This document shows positions 35,701-45,090 of a DNA stretch of 64,000 nucleotides, piece after piece. Below the pieces are notes generated by a model. It was not told the origin of the DNA. It did not search any database and saw only the letters and a list, made by a program, of their open reading frames with translations. The number at the start of each line of letters is the position of its first letter. Within the stretch, counting starts at the first letter, position 1. The translations under genes and the position numbers were made by a program. Source of the DNA: Casuarina equisetifolia (Eukaryota; Streptophyta; Magnoliopsida; Fagales; Casuarinaceae); contig CM052362.1 of NCBI GenBank assembly GCA_028551475.1, positions 7,501,354 through 7,565,353 of the forward strand, written 5' to 3'.

Positions 35701-38700
35701 AGTTTACAAATGGAAGCTCGATCTAGAGAAAAACATTATTATGTCCTAACAAAGAATTTTTGATGAGGCAAGGATAATTTAGAAATCTGACACAAAGACC
35801 AAGCCATTTACAAACTTCTTTGTGAACGAAGAATCGGGTGGAGAGTTGGAATATAATGCAGTTACTGTAAATATTTAAGGCATACTACTTGAACAAGTCC
35901 CATAGAGTTTAGAAAACCACACAGAACAAAAAAAACGTGAGTAGCAAGAATTGCACGTGCTACTGACAATTAAGGACCCCAAAAAAGGAAAAAATGGTAA
36001 CAAAGCTCCAATATATCATTTATTTCCGTAGGCTTCGAATAACAAATCTCAAGGGGGCACATGCCCAACATATTGGCAGCAATGAGCTTTTCACATGCCC
36101 TAGAATTGAAATGTGGAGGTAGAGTCTCCATTGGAGACAATTTCAAAGAAAAAATAGATGGAAGCAAGAGCATTGTTAATAGTAAATCTTTTTAGGTGAA
36201 TATTTTATTGTGTGAAGATTTTAAGCTTAGTTTTTTCTTATCTTTATATGAGCTTATAGTATTAGGATATGTTTGTAAGTTTTTGTACTTTCTTATTCTT
36301 AGATGAATAAACTTAAATTTATTATTATTTTTATAAAGAACAAAGCTAACATTACTGCATGGGAAACAATAATGAAATTGAAATTAAATTTCTCGGTAGA
36401 AGATTAAGAAATATCTGATGTTTTAAATTTAGGTGATATTGAACTAGGAGAAACATGTCTAGTTGCCACTAGTAATAAAGATTCATGATTATGGCATAAA
36501 AGATTAGGACATGCAGGATTTGAGCTTTTAGAAAGTCTATCCAAGAAAAAGTTTGTTGCAAGTCTACTGACGATAAACTTAATGATTAGAATCTAAGATA
36601 GTTCTAGTACTAGACTACTTAAACTACTGCACATGGACCTTTTCAGTCCTATGAGAACAACTAGCCTACCTGGAAAATAATATGCGCTAGTCATAGTAAA
36701 TGAGTATTCAAGATATAGTTGGATATATTTTTTAGCAAACAAGGATGAAAGATTTAAAAACTTTGCTTATATTTACAAGAAAATCTAAAATGAAAAAGAT
36801 CTCACCATTTCTAAACAAGGACTGATCATAGTGGAGAATTTAAAAGATACAAAAACTGTACTACTAATGCTTGGTTTATCTCCGATCAAATCAACACCTC
36901 TTTGGTTCTGGAAAAGATGGGAAAAGCAGAGGGCTAACTCTTACACACTGAGTTGCTTGTTCTTTTTTGTTTTTCGTTTCTTTAAAGGCGACTACAGGTG
37001 TGGAAACGAGCAAGAAAAGAGAGTTGTGGGGGGGGGGGGGGGGGGGGGGGGGGGTATAGAATGTTGAACCTAAGCCCAAGGTGCTAAGCAACTAGTAGCC
37101 AACCACTACACTATTGGCTTGTTGACATGCTTGCTTTGAAGTTACTTCCATCATCTTGGTTTTATTGTGCTCTAGAATTTGTCAAAGACAAAACCTTAAC
37201 ATGGTGAAATTGAGGATTCGTTGTGGTCGTGTGCTATAAGTTGAAACCAGCTGCTGTTGGTGTATTTTTGAGCTTGTTAAAGCTTCATTTGGTACACTAT
37301 AGTGAATCTAGGGTTGCTGTTCACAAAACCCTAAATTTGTAAAATTAAAACGGAACTTTTCTGTTTAGTGCTTAAGTGCTTAAATTTGCCGCACATTTAT
37401 ACTATATTAAAGCAATAGAAGTTGTATCTCTTGCTCTTCTTCAGCATAAGCAAAGGTAACGATAATGAAGATGAAGGTAAAAATGAAGATGAGGATGAGG
37501 ATGAAGATGCAGATGTGATGTGGAGGGAAATGAAGGTGAAGTTGAGCAACCAGATCTGGAGAGAGCTACTTCTAGATCAAATAAAGAAGATGAAGTTGAA
37601 AATGGAGATGAGCACGAAAATGAAAATGACCAATCCATTCTAGAAAGCACTACGCACAAATTAGATACTCCATATGGTCAACTAGTGGAGATGGTTACTC
37701 CACTATGTGTGCTACCACCTTCTCTTGATTTGAGCAACAACGAGAATTGAAGAGCTTTCAAGAGTTATATGGTTTTAATACAAGCTTTGCTAAGAGTGGA
37801 GGTATGAAGTATGGGTTAAACATACCTCAAATCTCCCATTAGTTAAGTTTTGGTAAATGGTATAGGTTTTTGGCTATCGATGTTTATGTTCGGATTTGAT
37901 ATGTAGTTGCGTAATGTATCAACTTAAGGGGAAAGCCTTTACCATAATGTAGTTACTTTGATATATATTAAATTTACTTATCAAAAAACAAAAAAAAAAA
38001 CAACTGTAAATCAAGCAGTTTTTTCCTCTTCAACTCACCTTCCCGTGACTGACAAACCAAAATAGCCACAACGATTCCACCGAAAAATAGGGAAATTCTT
38101 TGTTAAATTATTTCTAGTAAGCTGCAAACCATATTGAATCTCCCTAGAGCGAAATCAGCTGTATCCCAAACGAGAACAACAGCTAAAAGACTTGTAATAT
38201 CTTGTAAATGGCTCCAAATTAAACTTTACTTTGCCACAAAGCCGGAAAAAAAGTAACTTCTTATAACATAGGGCAATGCATTTTTGTTCCGCTGAAGAGC
38301 TTTGAGAAAATATCTATCTATCGCTTCTTATGGTTCTTTATAGTAAGCCTTTTTTAAAAACAAAATGAAAAATGTGAAAAGGTTCGGCACTGTTTTGGAA
38401 AGTGGATTTCAAAAACAGCATTACTTTTTGCAAGTCAATAAAATGAAAGAAAGCTTTCTTGTTTCCAGAAAAATAACACAAGCACATTTTGTATTAGATA
38501 ACACTGCGTCACAATCTAGATTTAGCTTCTACTACTTATGTTTCCATGAGTTAGATCAATGACTCGTGCTTAGTCTAACAGTGCCGCAATGGCAAGCCTA
38601 AACAGATCGGCGTAAACTCTGGATTTCCTCAAGTTGGGGACGAGATTTAACCAGCTGAACCTTATAATCCAATTCCTCTAACTAGATTTCATTATGCTGA

Positions 38701-39342
38701 GGTATACATGGAAAGTCAACATGACTGCTCAATGAAATTAAACAGTATCCTAAACGTTCAAGTGCTACTTTATAGAACATTGAAGCCAGACCAATAGTTG
38801 CATGGAATGCAGTAGCGTGATAATGCATGCAGGTGCATGTCAATCTTCAAAGATATTGAAGAGGAATGAAAGTGTAACTTGTGTTTGTGAAATGCTCTTC
38901 AATATATTTTCTGGATGAATAATCCACTTGATTATATATGCATTCCAATATTAAATCATATCGCAAAAAACTTCATATAAGATATTACCATTTCAATATA
39001 TAAAGCTATAAAAAGAAATAATCGACGATTTACAAGAAACAAACATCGGTAGAAACTTAAATCATCAAACAATCATTGGCGAATATGTAGAACTTCATTT
39101 GTAGAGAGAGATATATTTGAGAGAGAAAGAGAAAGAGAGAGACAGATAAGAGAACCAGACCTTGAGCTAGCAAAATCATACAGCTTGTTGGTGCTGGAGA
39201 AAATAATCACCCCAACTTCAGCATCACAAAGGATCGAAAGCTCCCTAGCCTTCTTAAGCAACCCATTTCTTCGCTTTGAAAAGGTCACTTGCCTGGTCGT
39301 GGAATTGTCGATCCTTCGGATCGCAATCTTTCCTCTCCCCAT
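17752..39342 (-). CDS. MIKC-type MADS-box transcription factor, AGL17/ANR1 clade (8 coding exons)
   Basis: CDS is the complement of join(17752..17767, 17877..18031, 18225..18308, 18404..18445, 18579..18678, 19714..19775, 28679..28757, 39161..39342): 720 bp, 239 residues, no internal stop, all borders GT/AG. Domains: MADS DNA-binding and dimerisation domain (residues 1-60, [12 protein letters not shown]..., [25 protein letters not shown]), I region (61-87), K-box coiled coil (about 88-170, [20 protein letters not shown] then [20 protein letters not shown]), C region (171-239) with the clade motif HLQLSQP and the end IELGLQLH. In Arabidopsis this clade (ANR1, AGL16, AGL17, AGL21) acts in nitrate-responsive lateral-root growth, flowering time and stomatal development; the role here is inferred. 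It is a nuclear protein that should bind CArG boxes as dimers. Exons 5-6 are more divergent from the family than the rest. Within the clade, LQYLQECHR is ANR1-like, but orthology needs a tree. Confidence 0.95.
17877..18031 (-). CDS. MADS gene exon 7 (C region)
   Basis: 155 bp. Acceptor GCATCTCAG/GTTTATGG, donor GAACTTGG/GTATAT. Encodes [14 protein letters not shown]..., [10 protein letters not shown] and PPKAIEL plus two bases of Gly235. If the donor is not used, translation runs on for about 18 residues (YILHLLKCH...) to a stop at 17819. Confidence 0.92.
18225..18308 (-). CDS. MADS gene exon 6 (K-box end)
   Basis: 84 bp, in phase 0. Acceptor ATTGTAG/GAAAAT, donor AGGAAG/GTATTG. Encodes [14 protein letters not shown] and [14 protein letters not shown], two similar 14-residue halves. 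In many MIKC genes these halves fall in separate 42-bp exons; here they are one exon. Confidence 0.92.
18404..18445 (-). CDS. MADS gene exon 5 (K-box)
   Basis: 42 bp, canonical. Acceptor TCTTGCAG/GAAACT, donor GAGAAG/GTTTTC. Encodes [14 protein letters not shown]. The family usually reads like DQILxDEIQELNRK, so this exon is unusually divergent while keeping length, phase and borders. Confidence 0.9.
18579..18678 (-). CDS. MADS gene exon 4 (K-box)
   Basis: 100 bp, canonical. Acceptor CATGCAG/GCAACTG, donor AAAAAG/GTACAA. Encodes [20 protein letters not shown] then [13 protein letters not shown], the most conserved K-box segment. Confidence 0.96.
19714..19775 (-). CDS. MADS gene exon 3 (K-box start)
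   Basis: 62 bp, canonical. Acceptor AATTGTAG/TTTTGG, donor CCACAG/GTAAAA. Encodes [20 protein letters not shown] and the first two bases of Arg108. Separated from exon 2 by 8.9 kb. Confidence 0.96.
19776..28678 (-). other. MADS intron 2, 8.9 kb
   Basis: Long AT-rich intron. I found no pol domain, tandem array or RNA gene. Some plus-strand stretches have splice-like borders (for example 19948-19991 and 23291-23431), but none carries a reading frame I can identify. Confidence 0.6.
28679..28757 (-). CDS. MADS gene exon 2 (I region)
   Basis: 79 bp, the canonical length. Acceptor TTTTTTCTCAG, then C/ATGAAATCTG; donor GCCAAG/GTACAT. Encodes [20 protein letters not shown] and ATSEAK. Lies 10.4 kb downstream of exon 1. 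Confidence 0.96.
28758..29889 (-). other. MADS intron 1, 3' part
   Basis: Unique-looking AT-rich DNA between the copia relic and exon 2. No coding homology was recognised. Confidence 0.5.
29890..30465 (+). repeat. LTR-like segment of the intronic copia relic
   Basis: Starts near TGAAACCTATTTTAGAGGGGGG, a motif seen near the start of SIRE-type LTRs, and holds a GAAAGTGAATGTAGGTATCAAG-like stretch (two similar copies, about 30172-30200 and 30232-30258) typical of copia LTR R regions. GGGTTACCATTAGGACC at 30465 could be a decayed primer-binding site. Boundaries are approximate. Confidence 0.5.
31020..35450 (+). repeat. Tandem array of about 11 copia gag zinc-knuckle units
   Basis: The landmark GATGAGGACAAATTTGCTATG (allowing changes) recurs at about 31132, 31534, 31887, 32317, 32756, 33160, 33567, 33980, 34351, 34697 and 35120, with spacings of 346-439 bp, mean about 400. 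Each full unit then has an A/G-rich lysine tract, a DNICFECRKP..HVKANC knuckle (CX2CX4HX4C), a KELKNLKKV segment, ACATCAACT/ATTGAAG, ATGTCTAATGGTTGTAGATGAG and GAGTTGTTAGGATTCTTAAAA. Some units lack the knuckle part. Units differ considerably, so the amplification is old. Confidence 0.9.
36190..36345 (+). mobile_element. LINE 3' tail nested in the copia relic
   Basis: Resembles the 3' end of the LINE fragment at 41275-42240: ATTTTATTGTGTGA, GGATATGTTTGTAAGTTTTT, TTCTTATTCTTAGATGAATA, then an AT-rich tail. It lies between the gag and integrase parts of the copia relic, so it inserted after that element. Strongly 5'-truncated, as is usual for LINEs. Confidence 0.6.
37028..37054 (+). repeat. 27-base poly-G run
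   Basis: Twenty-seven consecutive G after GAGTTGT. In the MADS pre-mRNA this is a poly-C run within intron 1. The length may partly reflect sequencing or assembly error. Confidence 0.9.
39103..39147 (+). repeat. GA-rich microsatellite at the start of MADS intron 1
   Basis: GAGAGA/GAAA-type repeat on the plus strand (CT-rich in the transcript), starting 14 bp inside intron 1. Confidence 0.85.
39161..39342 (-). CDS. MADS gene exon 1 (MADS domain)
   Basis: 182 bp, the canonical MIKC first-exon length, encoding residues 1-60 plus two bases of Ser61. ATG is at 39342-39340; a GTG precedes it directly, but the family start MGRGK fixes the ATG. The donor is CTCAAG/GTCTGG, with the Ser codon split AG/C. 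Confidence 0.97.
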
Positions 39343-39384
39343 CACCTTCCTACAATCCTTGGGGTTTGGCCGCTCCTTCTACCA

Positions 39385-39608
39385 GCTAGATCGGCACAAA
39401 AGAAAAGTTTGAAGACCATAAATTTTCTGTGGAGACTCCACAAATTATATAAAGAAAAGATTCTACCTGCACACAGAGAAAGGAATAGCGGTTTGCAATA
39501 AAGGGAGTATGATAAAAAAAGGAAAAAACCAGAAGTGGAGCTTACTTGCTTTGATCTTAAATGGAGTAGAGGACAACAAAGAAGGCAGAGGGAAGAATCG
39601 CCGGCGAT
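39385..39608 (-). promoter_or_regulatory. Proposed 5' UTR exon and 5' UTR intron of the MADS gene
   Basis: A strong donor, CAA/GTAAGC, ends a CT-rich leader at 39546. Candidate acceptors before the ATG are GATCTAG (exon restarting at 39385), preceded by a pyrimidine-rich stretch, and TGTGTGCAG near 39467. MIKC genes of this clade often have an intron in the leader. The TSS (about 39608) is inferred from the TATA box. Confidence 0.5.
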
Positions 39609-39634
39609 GTGAGTTATGCGACGCTAATTTTATG

Positions 39635-39641
39635 CTTTATA
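39635..39641 (-). promoter_or_regulatory. TATA box of the MADS gene (candidate)
   Basis: The minus strand reads CCATATAAAGC, with TATAAAG at 39641-39635, about 30 bp before the proposed TSS and 90 bp before the leader donor. CCATATAAAG is also one base from a CArG box, which would fit MADS auto- or cross-regulation, but this is weak evidence. Confidence 0.45.
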
Positions 39642-41195
39642 TGGAAAGTTGAAAGTGGTGTCCACTGAGGCAATCCTCTTTCGTCTTTTATTTAAGGAAA
39701 TAATTAGCGTTCCTGCCGCAGCTCAAACCCGCTAGGTGGTTTTCCTTAGGACAGATCAAACGTCCCTTTCCAACTCTACTCCCGCAAATACTCAAACAAC
39801 GTCTACTCGCCCTCTCACGTCAAGAATCGATCGGGCGTAGCTATCGATGGGTGCCGACTTGTGGTACCGTATCAGTAGAGAGGGGAGGGAGCGAGACACA
39901 GATTGCCGTTACAAGTGTCACCGTTAGAAAGCGAGTACATGTTAACTTAAATGCCGCAAGTTTCTGAGGTAAAGATCTCGTACTTCTTTAAAGCGCCCCC
40001 GATTCTTGGACTCGTGAAAATAAGCTGTCTTGTCCTGTTGATGACTGACACGTACTTTTAGAAACCAAGGGCGCCTTTCTTCTATTTTTGGGGGGGTTTC
40101 TACAGTTTTTTATTGCATCAGAAAAGGGATTTGCAGCAAAACTTTCTATTGTTAACACTAGCCACCTGATAAAGATTTCAGTTGAGCCGCTTTTGTTTCC
40201 CGTTGGCATCATTCATCAAAAAAACAACACCCAATAAAAAGAATGCCCAGTTTGTCCGTCAATAAGTCAAGCTCTCTCTTGGCTGCATCCGAATGATAGA
40301 TGATTATTCTTTTCCTATCAGCGACTCAGTCTAATTTTTTTTACTCAGACACCATTATTTTCTACCCAATCAAGAATCCTTGAACTGAGAAACTATTCGT
40401 TAGATTATCTCCAAATCTCTCGCTAAGATTGATGTAGATGCAACTCAACTCATGGTCAGATTCCTTTTCTCCAAACAAAGTGGAAGTACAGAATACAGCT
40501 TTGACAAAATGGACAGTGTCATATGTCGAATATGAGTCATTTTCAAAAAATTAAACTAATAAGAAGGATGTAAGTGAGAAGAATCATATGAGACTGCAAG
40601 ATTTATTTGAGTTATTTTATCGGCATAGCTTGAAATTGACTTTACAAATCTAAGGTCAAATTAACCAATAGAAAAAGTAAAATAAAATAACTTGCTTTCT
40701 TGTGGTCATCATGTTGTGTATGAGAAAGACATATACACTTGTGTGTTTAATAATATGACCACATTTATTGTCATGTGTTTAGGTACTTGTTCTTGTCAAT
40801 AACGAGTTAAAAGATCAAAAGCATGAAAGTAAAATGACTTTGGAGTGCCCCACCAAACTTTCCAAGCTCCATTTTTGTAAGGAACACTCATAATTGCGTC
40901 TAACATTCTCTAACATGAATTCCATTCATTGAAGTGGGTATAACAATGGCGATTGTGAGCAATAGAATAAAGAGGTGAAGTTGTGGAGGTAATGACAAAT
41001 GCTTAATATTGTTAGATACGGATTTTCAAATAAAAAAATTAAGGTGATGAGTTATACTTGAAATCTCAAAGGTTATATTATAATTAAAAGGACAAGATTC
41101 ATGTTAGCTTCTATTGTTTAATAATAATAATAATTAGAATATAAAGTTTAAGAATTCAAGAAAACTTCCACTCATTACTATTATTTTTCTTTTTA

Positions 41196-41198
<3 letters not shown>
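39642..41198. other. Upstream region of the MADS gene
   Basis: The first ~600 bp are less AT-rich than the surroundings and likely include promoter DNA (for example the block at 39717-39900). No other gene is recognised. From about 40500 it is plain AT-rich spacer. Confidence 0.45.

Positions 41199-41230
<32 letters not shown>
41199..41230 (+). repeat. (AC)16 microsatellite
   Basis: Thirty-two bases of perfect AC repeat followed by TTATATATAC. Confidence 0.95.
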
Positions 41231-41232
<2 letters not shown>

Positions 41233-41274
41233 ATATATACATTGTTATTGAACCTATAACTAAGTATTATTGGT

Positions 41275-42240
41275 AGGAAGTTCAGTAAAAAATTTGAAAG
41301 ATCATAAAATTCAAAAGGTTGCTTGGCATATTGTTTGTTTATCTAAAATGGAAGGAGAACTTAAATTACTAGATCTTAAAGTGTAGAATAAGGCTTTATT
41401 GGGGAGGTCATTTTAGAATCTTATCAGTTATCAAAGTTTGTTTTTATGGAGTAAATGGATTTATAGTACTAAATGTATAAGAACTTTAATTATGCATCTT
41501 GACTTCAAAGGAAATATGACATGAAGTTGAATAGTTTTTTTTAAGTTACACCAGAGTCTCTTATATATGCTCTCCAAACTTTTTTATTATTGTAAAAAAC
41601 ATATAAAGAATCGTGGCAAGTTAATACTGAGGTTGAATGGCATAATTTGATATGGTAGGTGAAATCAACAAACATAACTTTATTAGATAGCTTATATGTA
41701 AGGATTAGCAAGAGTGGTATCTTGATAGCTTTCCTCAATTAACCTCTATTGTAATTTTTGTGAATCTCACTTGGAAAATAGGTCACACTTGTTTTTTCAG
41801 TGCACTTGGACTGGGCAAATTTGGTGAAGTATTTTTTTGCAACAAGGCATTCGTAAAGGAACATTAACGATTGAAATTTTGAAACTACAATGGATGGTTA
41901 AAAAAATGAAAGAAAATATTTGGTTATGAAGCTTCTTAAACTTCCTTTCTTAGTTTATATATATTGTATATGGTTTAAACGAAATTATAGACATTTTTAA
42001 AATAAGATTATTAAAATATTAATTTTATTAGCTAAATCAAGAAAATAGTTTGTAGGAGAGTATCTCTATTTAGGAACATTATACATTCTTAGAGAAATGC
42101 TTTATTGTGTCATAATTGATGGATTCTAAATTCAATCTTTTCTTAGATAAATTATAATCCTGGGATATGTTCTTAAGCTTTTATATTCTCTTATTCTTTG
42201 ATAAATAAACTCACATGTTTATAAAAAAATAAAAATAAAA
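41275..42240 (+). mobile_element. LINE (L1-type) 3' fragment
   Basis: Plus-strand reading shows the end of a plant L1 ORF2. Near 41315-41400 it reads LGILFVYLKWKENLNY, ILKC and RIRLYWGGHF, matching the usual HxVCLPKxEGGLGxxDLxxWNxALLxK pattern in adjacent frames. A zf-RVT region follows near 41760-41800 (SHLENRSHLFFQCTW). The end is a GGGATATGTTCTTAAGC tail running to TTTATAAAAAAATAAAAA. It is 5'-truncated with several frameshifts and stops, so it is dead. Confidence 0.75.
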
Positions 42241-44837
42241 AAGAATTATTGGTAGTTGACGAAGTTAAGCTTTGAGTTCGATTTCACCTAGGTTGTCATA
42301 GAGGGCATTTACTGCAAGAGCATGAAACTTCATATGCGTCAAAGCTCATCTAAGCATGAAAGACACTTATTAGTATTATTTTTGAAAAGAAGTCCAGACA
42401 CGTATGCGTTTTGTATCAAATCATCATTCCAACCTCACTAATAGAAATGATGAAAATAAAACGTTTTTCAGAAACTGGGCTCTTTGAAAATTTTTTGTAA
42501 AATCTTATACTAGCATTAATCCTTTCATTGACTAGGAAGAGAAACCAATTATAATTTGAAAAAGTCTCCAATCTGTGTTGACATATAATGACATTATTAT
42601 GCCATTATAATAGTCGAAATATACTTATAAGTTGAAGCTATAATTGGCTAAGGTTTACAATTTAAATAAAGCATCATTAACCGGTGTAGGATTAAAGATT
42701 AGGTCCAGGATTCGAGTCAAATCGACCTTCCCTCTCATCTCAGGGTGAGGCAAGGAATTCAATCAAATGTTCGTTGTTCAATATCTCGGCTGCTCCAGAA
42801 GTTGGACTAGCTGCTCCTCTCAACCCGGAGTGGATTCTAGGGGAAGGGCAGAGCCTCACCTTCGTTGCTGGGACGGGTTCAAACTGGACTGAAGGGAGCA
42901 GGAATTCCATACTCCGATCTTACTGGGGATTCATCACTGGCTAGGGCTTTAAAAGTATGAAATTTCACTTAGTTAGATAATCATATTAGGACTTTTAAGT
43001 GCTATTACGACACCAAAAGTCATTGCTGTTAGTAAGGTGCATATTCTATTTCTCAAACACACACAAAGACACAAAACCCACTAAATCCAACAACGCCCCT
43101 CTCCTCCCCTAGTACCTTCAAGTAATAAGGATCGAATTAATGACCGGCTCTCCTGGCACATGTTAAGACCATCTCATGCCATCACTACATCAAAATTTAA
43201 TTTTGTCAGTGAGATGCAAACCTATTCTTTAAATATATTTAATAAAAAAATGTCCTTAGGATTGCTGATCGCTTAACATGCATATACAAGTTGTCAAGCC
43301 TAACAAATTGAGGATTGAACTAAGAATAACAAATAGGACTACTGAACAAAATTTATGTTCATTGAAATCTAATATAATAATTATATTAAATTGTGAAAAG
43401 GCTTGCCCAGATTGAAAACCACAGAGGATTAACAATACAAAATAGCTTCAGCTTACGTTCGTGAGTAGCACATGTATGGTTTGTGTCCGATGCTCTTCTC
43501 TTCTGGAGTTTCTTTGATTGAAATCAAAGTGCCAGAATAATTCTTGGAATGCTCACAAGTTTAGAGCTGCGAATACAATTCTTTATTCTTTCTTTTGAAA
43601 TTAAGGATCAATTAAATAAGTTCAAGACCGTGCCCTGCAAAATCAAAAGCATGGACATCCCATTAAAAGTATTAAAGTGGGAAAGAGTACCAAATCATGG
43701 GAGTAAGATCTAAAAAATATTTTTTTAAGAAGAGGACTGCAATATTGTGAAAGTCGAACAATTTTCGTCTCATTGAACCAATTAGTTTTTAACTTGACAA
43801 ATCTTATAATCTTGTTTAAAACATTAATAGCTTCATTTTTTTTCTTCTTTTAGATGTGGGCATTCCTATCTCACTGACCATCATAAGAAACAACCGAGTT
43901 ACATAGTACTTGTAAGCGACTTACAAGTGTAGTTTGCTCATCCATTAGGAACTGTCGTTGTGGTCCCCGTTGATTCATATATATGTGAATATAAACAAGC
44001 AAATGATTCAGATACACGATAATAAAGCTGCCAACAACATGTGAACCAAAATAGTAAACGGAAAACTGTTCATCTACAAAGATATATATATATAGTGAAG
44101 CTACAACCACGCCAAAGCTTCCCTACAAAAGGAGGAAATTCTCACAAGAGGAAGGCATCAATTCATTCTACAATCATTTCTATCTTTTCAATCTTTTCGT
44201 CCCTGACCAAGAAGTCTTCTTTTGGAAGGCAAAACTTGTAACTTGGGGCGTATGGCTTCGGCACACCCTAACTCGCAGCGCAGATCCTATTTTTTAAGAA
44301 TACGGCTTGGGGCATTACAACAAAATATGTAGAGATTTTTGTCACACTCTCAATAAATATGTCGGCTAAAAAAGATTGTTGTACATACCCTTGAAGTAAA
44401 CAGGTTACAAGGAGGAAAGCATTGTCATGCCTATCGAGTAATCAAGTTTAGAATCAAGCGCGTAATAAATGAACCTAAGCCATATAAATGGTAGAGTGAG
44501 ATCTTAATTCTGATTTAGCCCTTTAAAATCGTGAAAGTCTAGCTTAGTATCGGATAGATCATATTGAAGTGATATCTAAGTTTAACAATACATTGAGTCC
44601 TTAGTACATATTTAGACAATTTTCATTGCGTAAATTCATTTTTTAAGATAATTTATTAGGTTTTCCATAATTTTTATTGAGTAAAATTCTTATTTATAAC
44701 AATTGTTGATACAGGACAATACTAGGTACATACCTTTAAAATGAAATCATTCATAAAATCATATTAGATGAAATATGGTCTGTTCAAGTCTTTAGACATA
44801 CTGAATATACAAATTTTCAATTATTTTAAGAATTTTT
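42241..44837. other. Intergenic, no gene recognised
   Basis: Mostly AT-rich spacer. The block at 42660-42950 is clearly less AT-rich (for example CTCTCAACCCGGAGTGGATT) and looks like an unclassified repeat insertion. The stretch 43780-44300 contains a TA repeat near 44081 and nothing else assignable. Confidence 0.4.
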
Positions 44838-45090
44838 TTACCCAATAAGAAATGTCTCTTGTAAGCCTTTTAATAACTTGGAGAATGATGTATTCAAAGC
44901 AAACATTGTTCTTAAAATCCCTACTATTTCTCTCATTTTAGATAGTACAAATGAAAGAGTTATACATAACTTTAAGAATAAATGCTTTAGAACTTCCCCA
45001 TGTAGTATGATTGATGAGTTAGTTGATAATTGCATCCTAAATAAATAAGATGACATCATATTAAAAATATTCTTTAAGTGCAACCAAATT
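44838..45090 (-). mobile_element. LINE 3' fragment (zf-RVT to C-terminus)
   Basis: The minus strand reads TWGSSKAFILKVMYNSFICT followed by an NERNSRDFKNNV-like segment, resembling the TWGxSLxxxILKLxLxxxVYxIWxERNxRxF end of plant L1 ORF2. Short and decayed. Confidence 0.5.

Larger units (their letters stand above)
29890..36960 (+). mobile_element. Ty1/copia relic (SIRE/Maximus-like) with amplified gag region, inside MADS intron 1
   Basis: Plus-strand order: LTR-like DNA (29890-30465), gag start (about 30560-30640), gag core with the MHVHDYELF motif near 30837-30866, a tandem array of the gag C-terminal/zinc-knuckle segment (31020-35450), a lysine/glutamate-rich stretch (35460-35830), GAG-pre-integrase core ([16 protein letters not shown], 36500-36550) and integrase start ([11 protein letters not shown], near 36631; [15 protein letters not shown], near 36706). 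RT, RNase H and a 3' LTR were not found. The family is suggested by the gag pattern and the AGAGGGGGG motif near the LTR start. It is antisense to the MADS gene. Old, with many breaks. Confidence 0.75.
36960..39160. other. MADS intron 1, 5' part: acidic-codon repeat and possible retroposon tail
   Basis: A GATGAA/GATGAG-rich stretch (37462-37520) encodes Asp/Glu-rich peptide on the plus strand and continues as an open frame to 37747 ([20 protein letters not shown]), no family recognised. A poly-A-like end follows (TTTACTTATCAAAAAACAAAA, 37972-38002), as at LINE or retroposon 3' ends. The rest (38003-39102) is featureless. Confidence 0.45.

Noticed and set aside
37020-37060. Poly-G as a telomere-like or origin element
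   Set aside because: A simple homopolymer without TTTAGGG repeats.
37422-37750. Asp/Glu-rich frames as a possible acidic protein gene
   Set aside because: Driven by a GATGAA/GATGAG repeat. No start context, splice partner or family, and it lies in intron 1 on the opposite strand.
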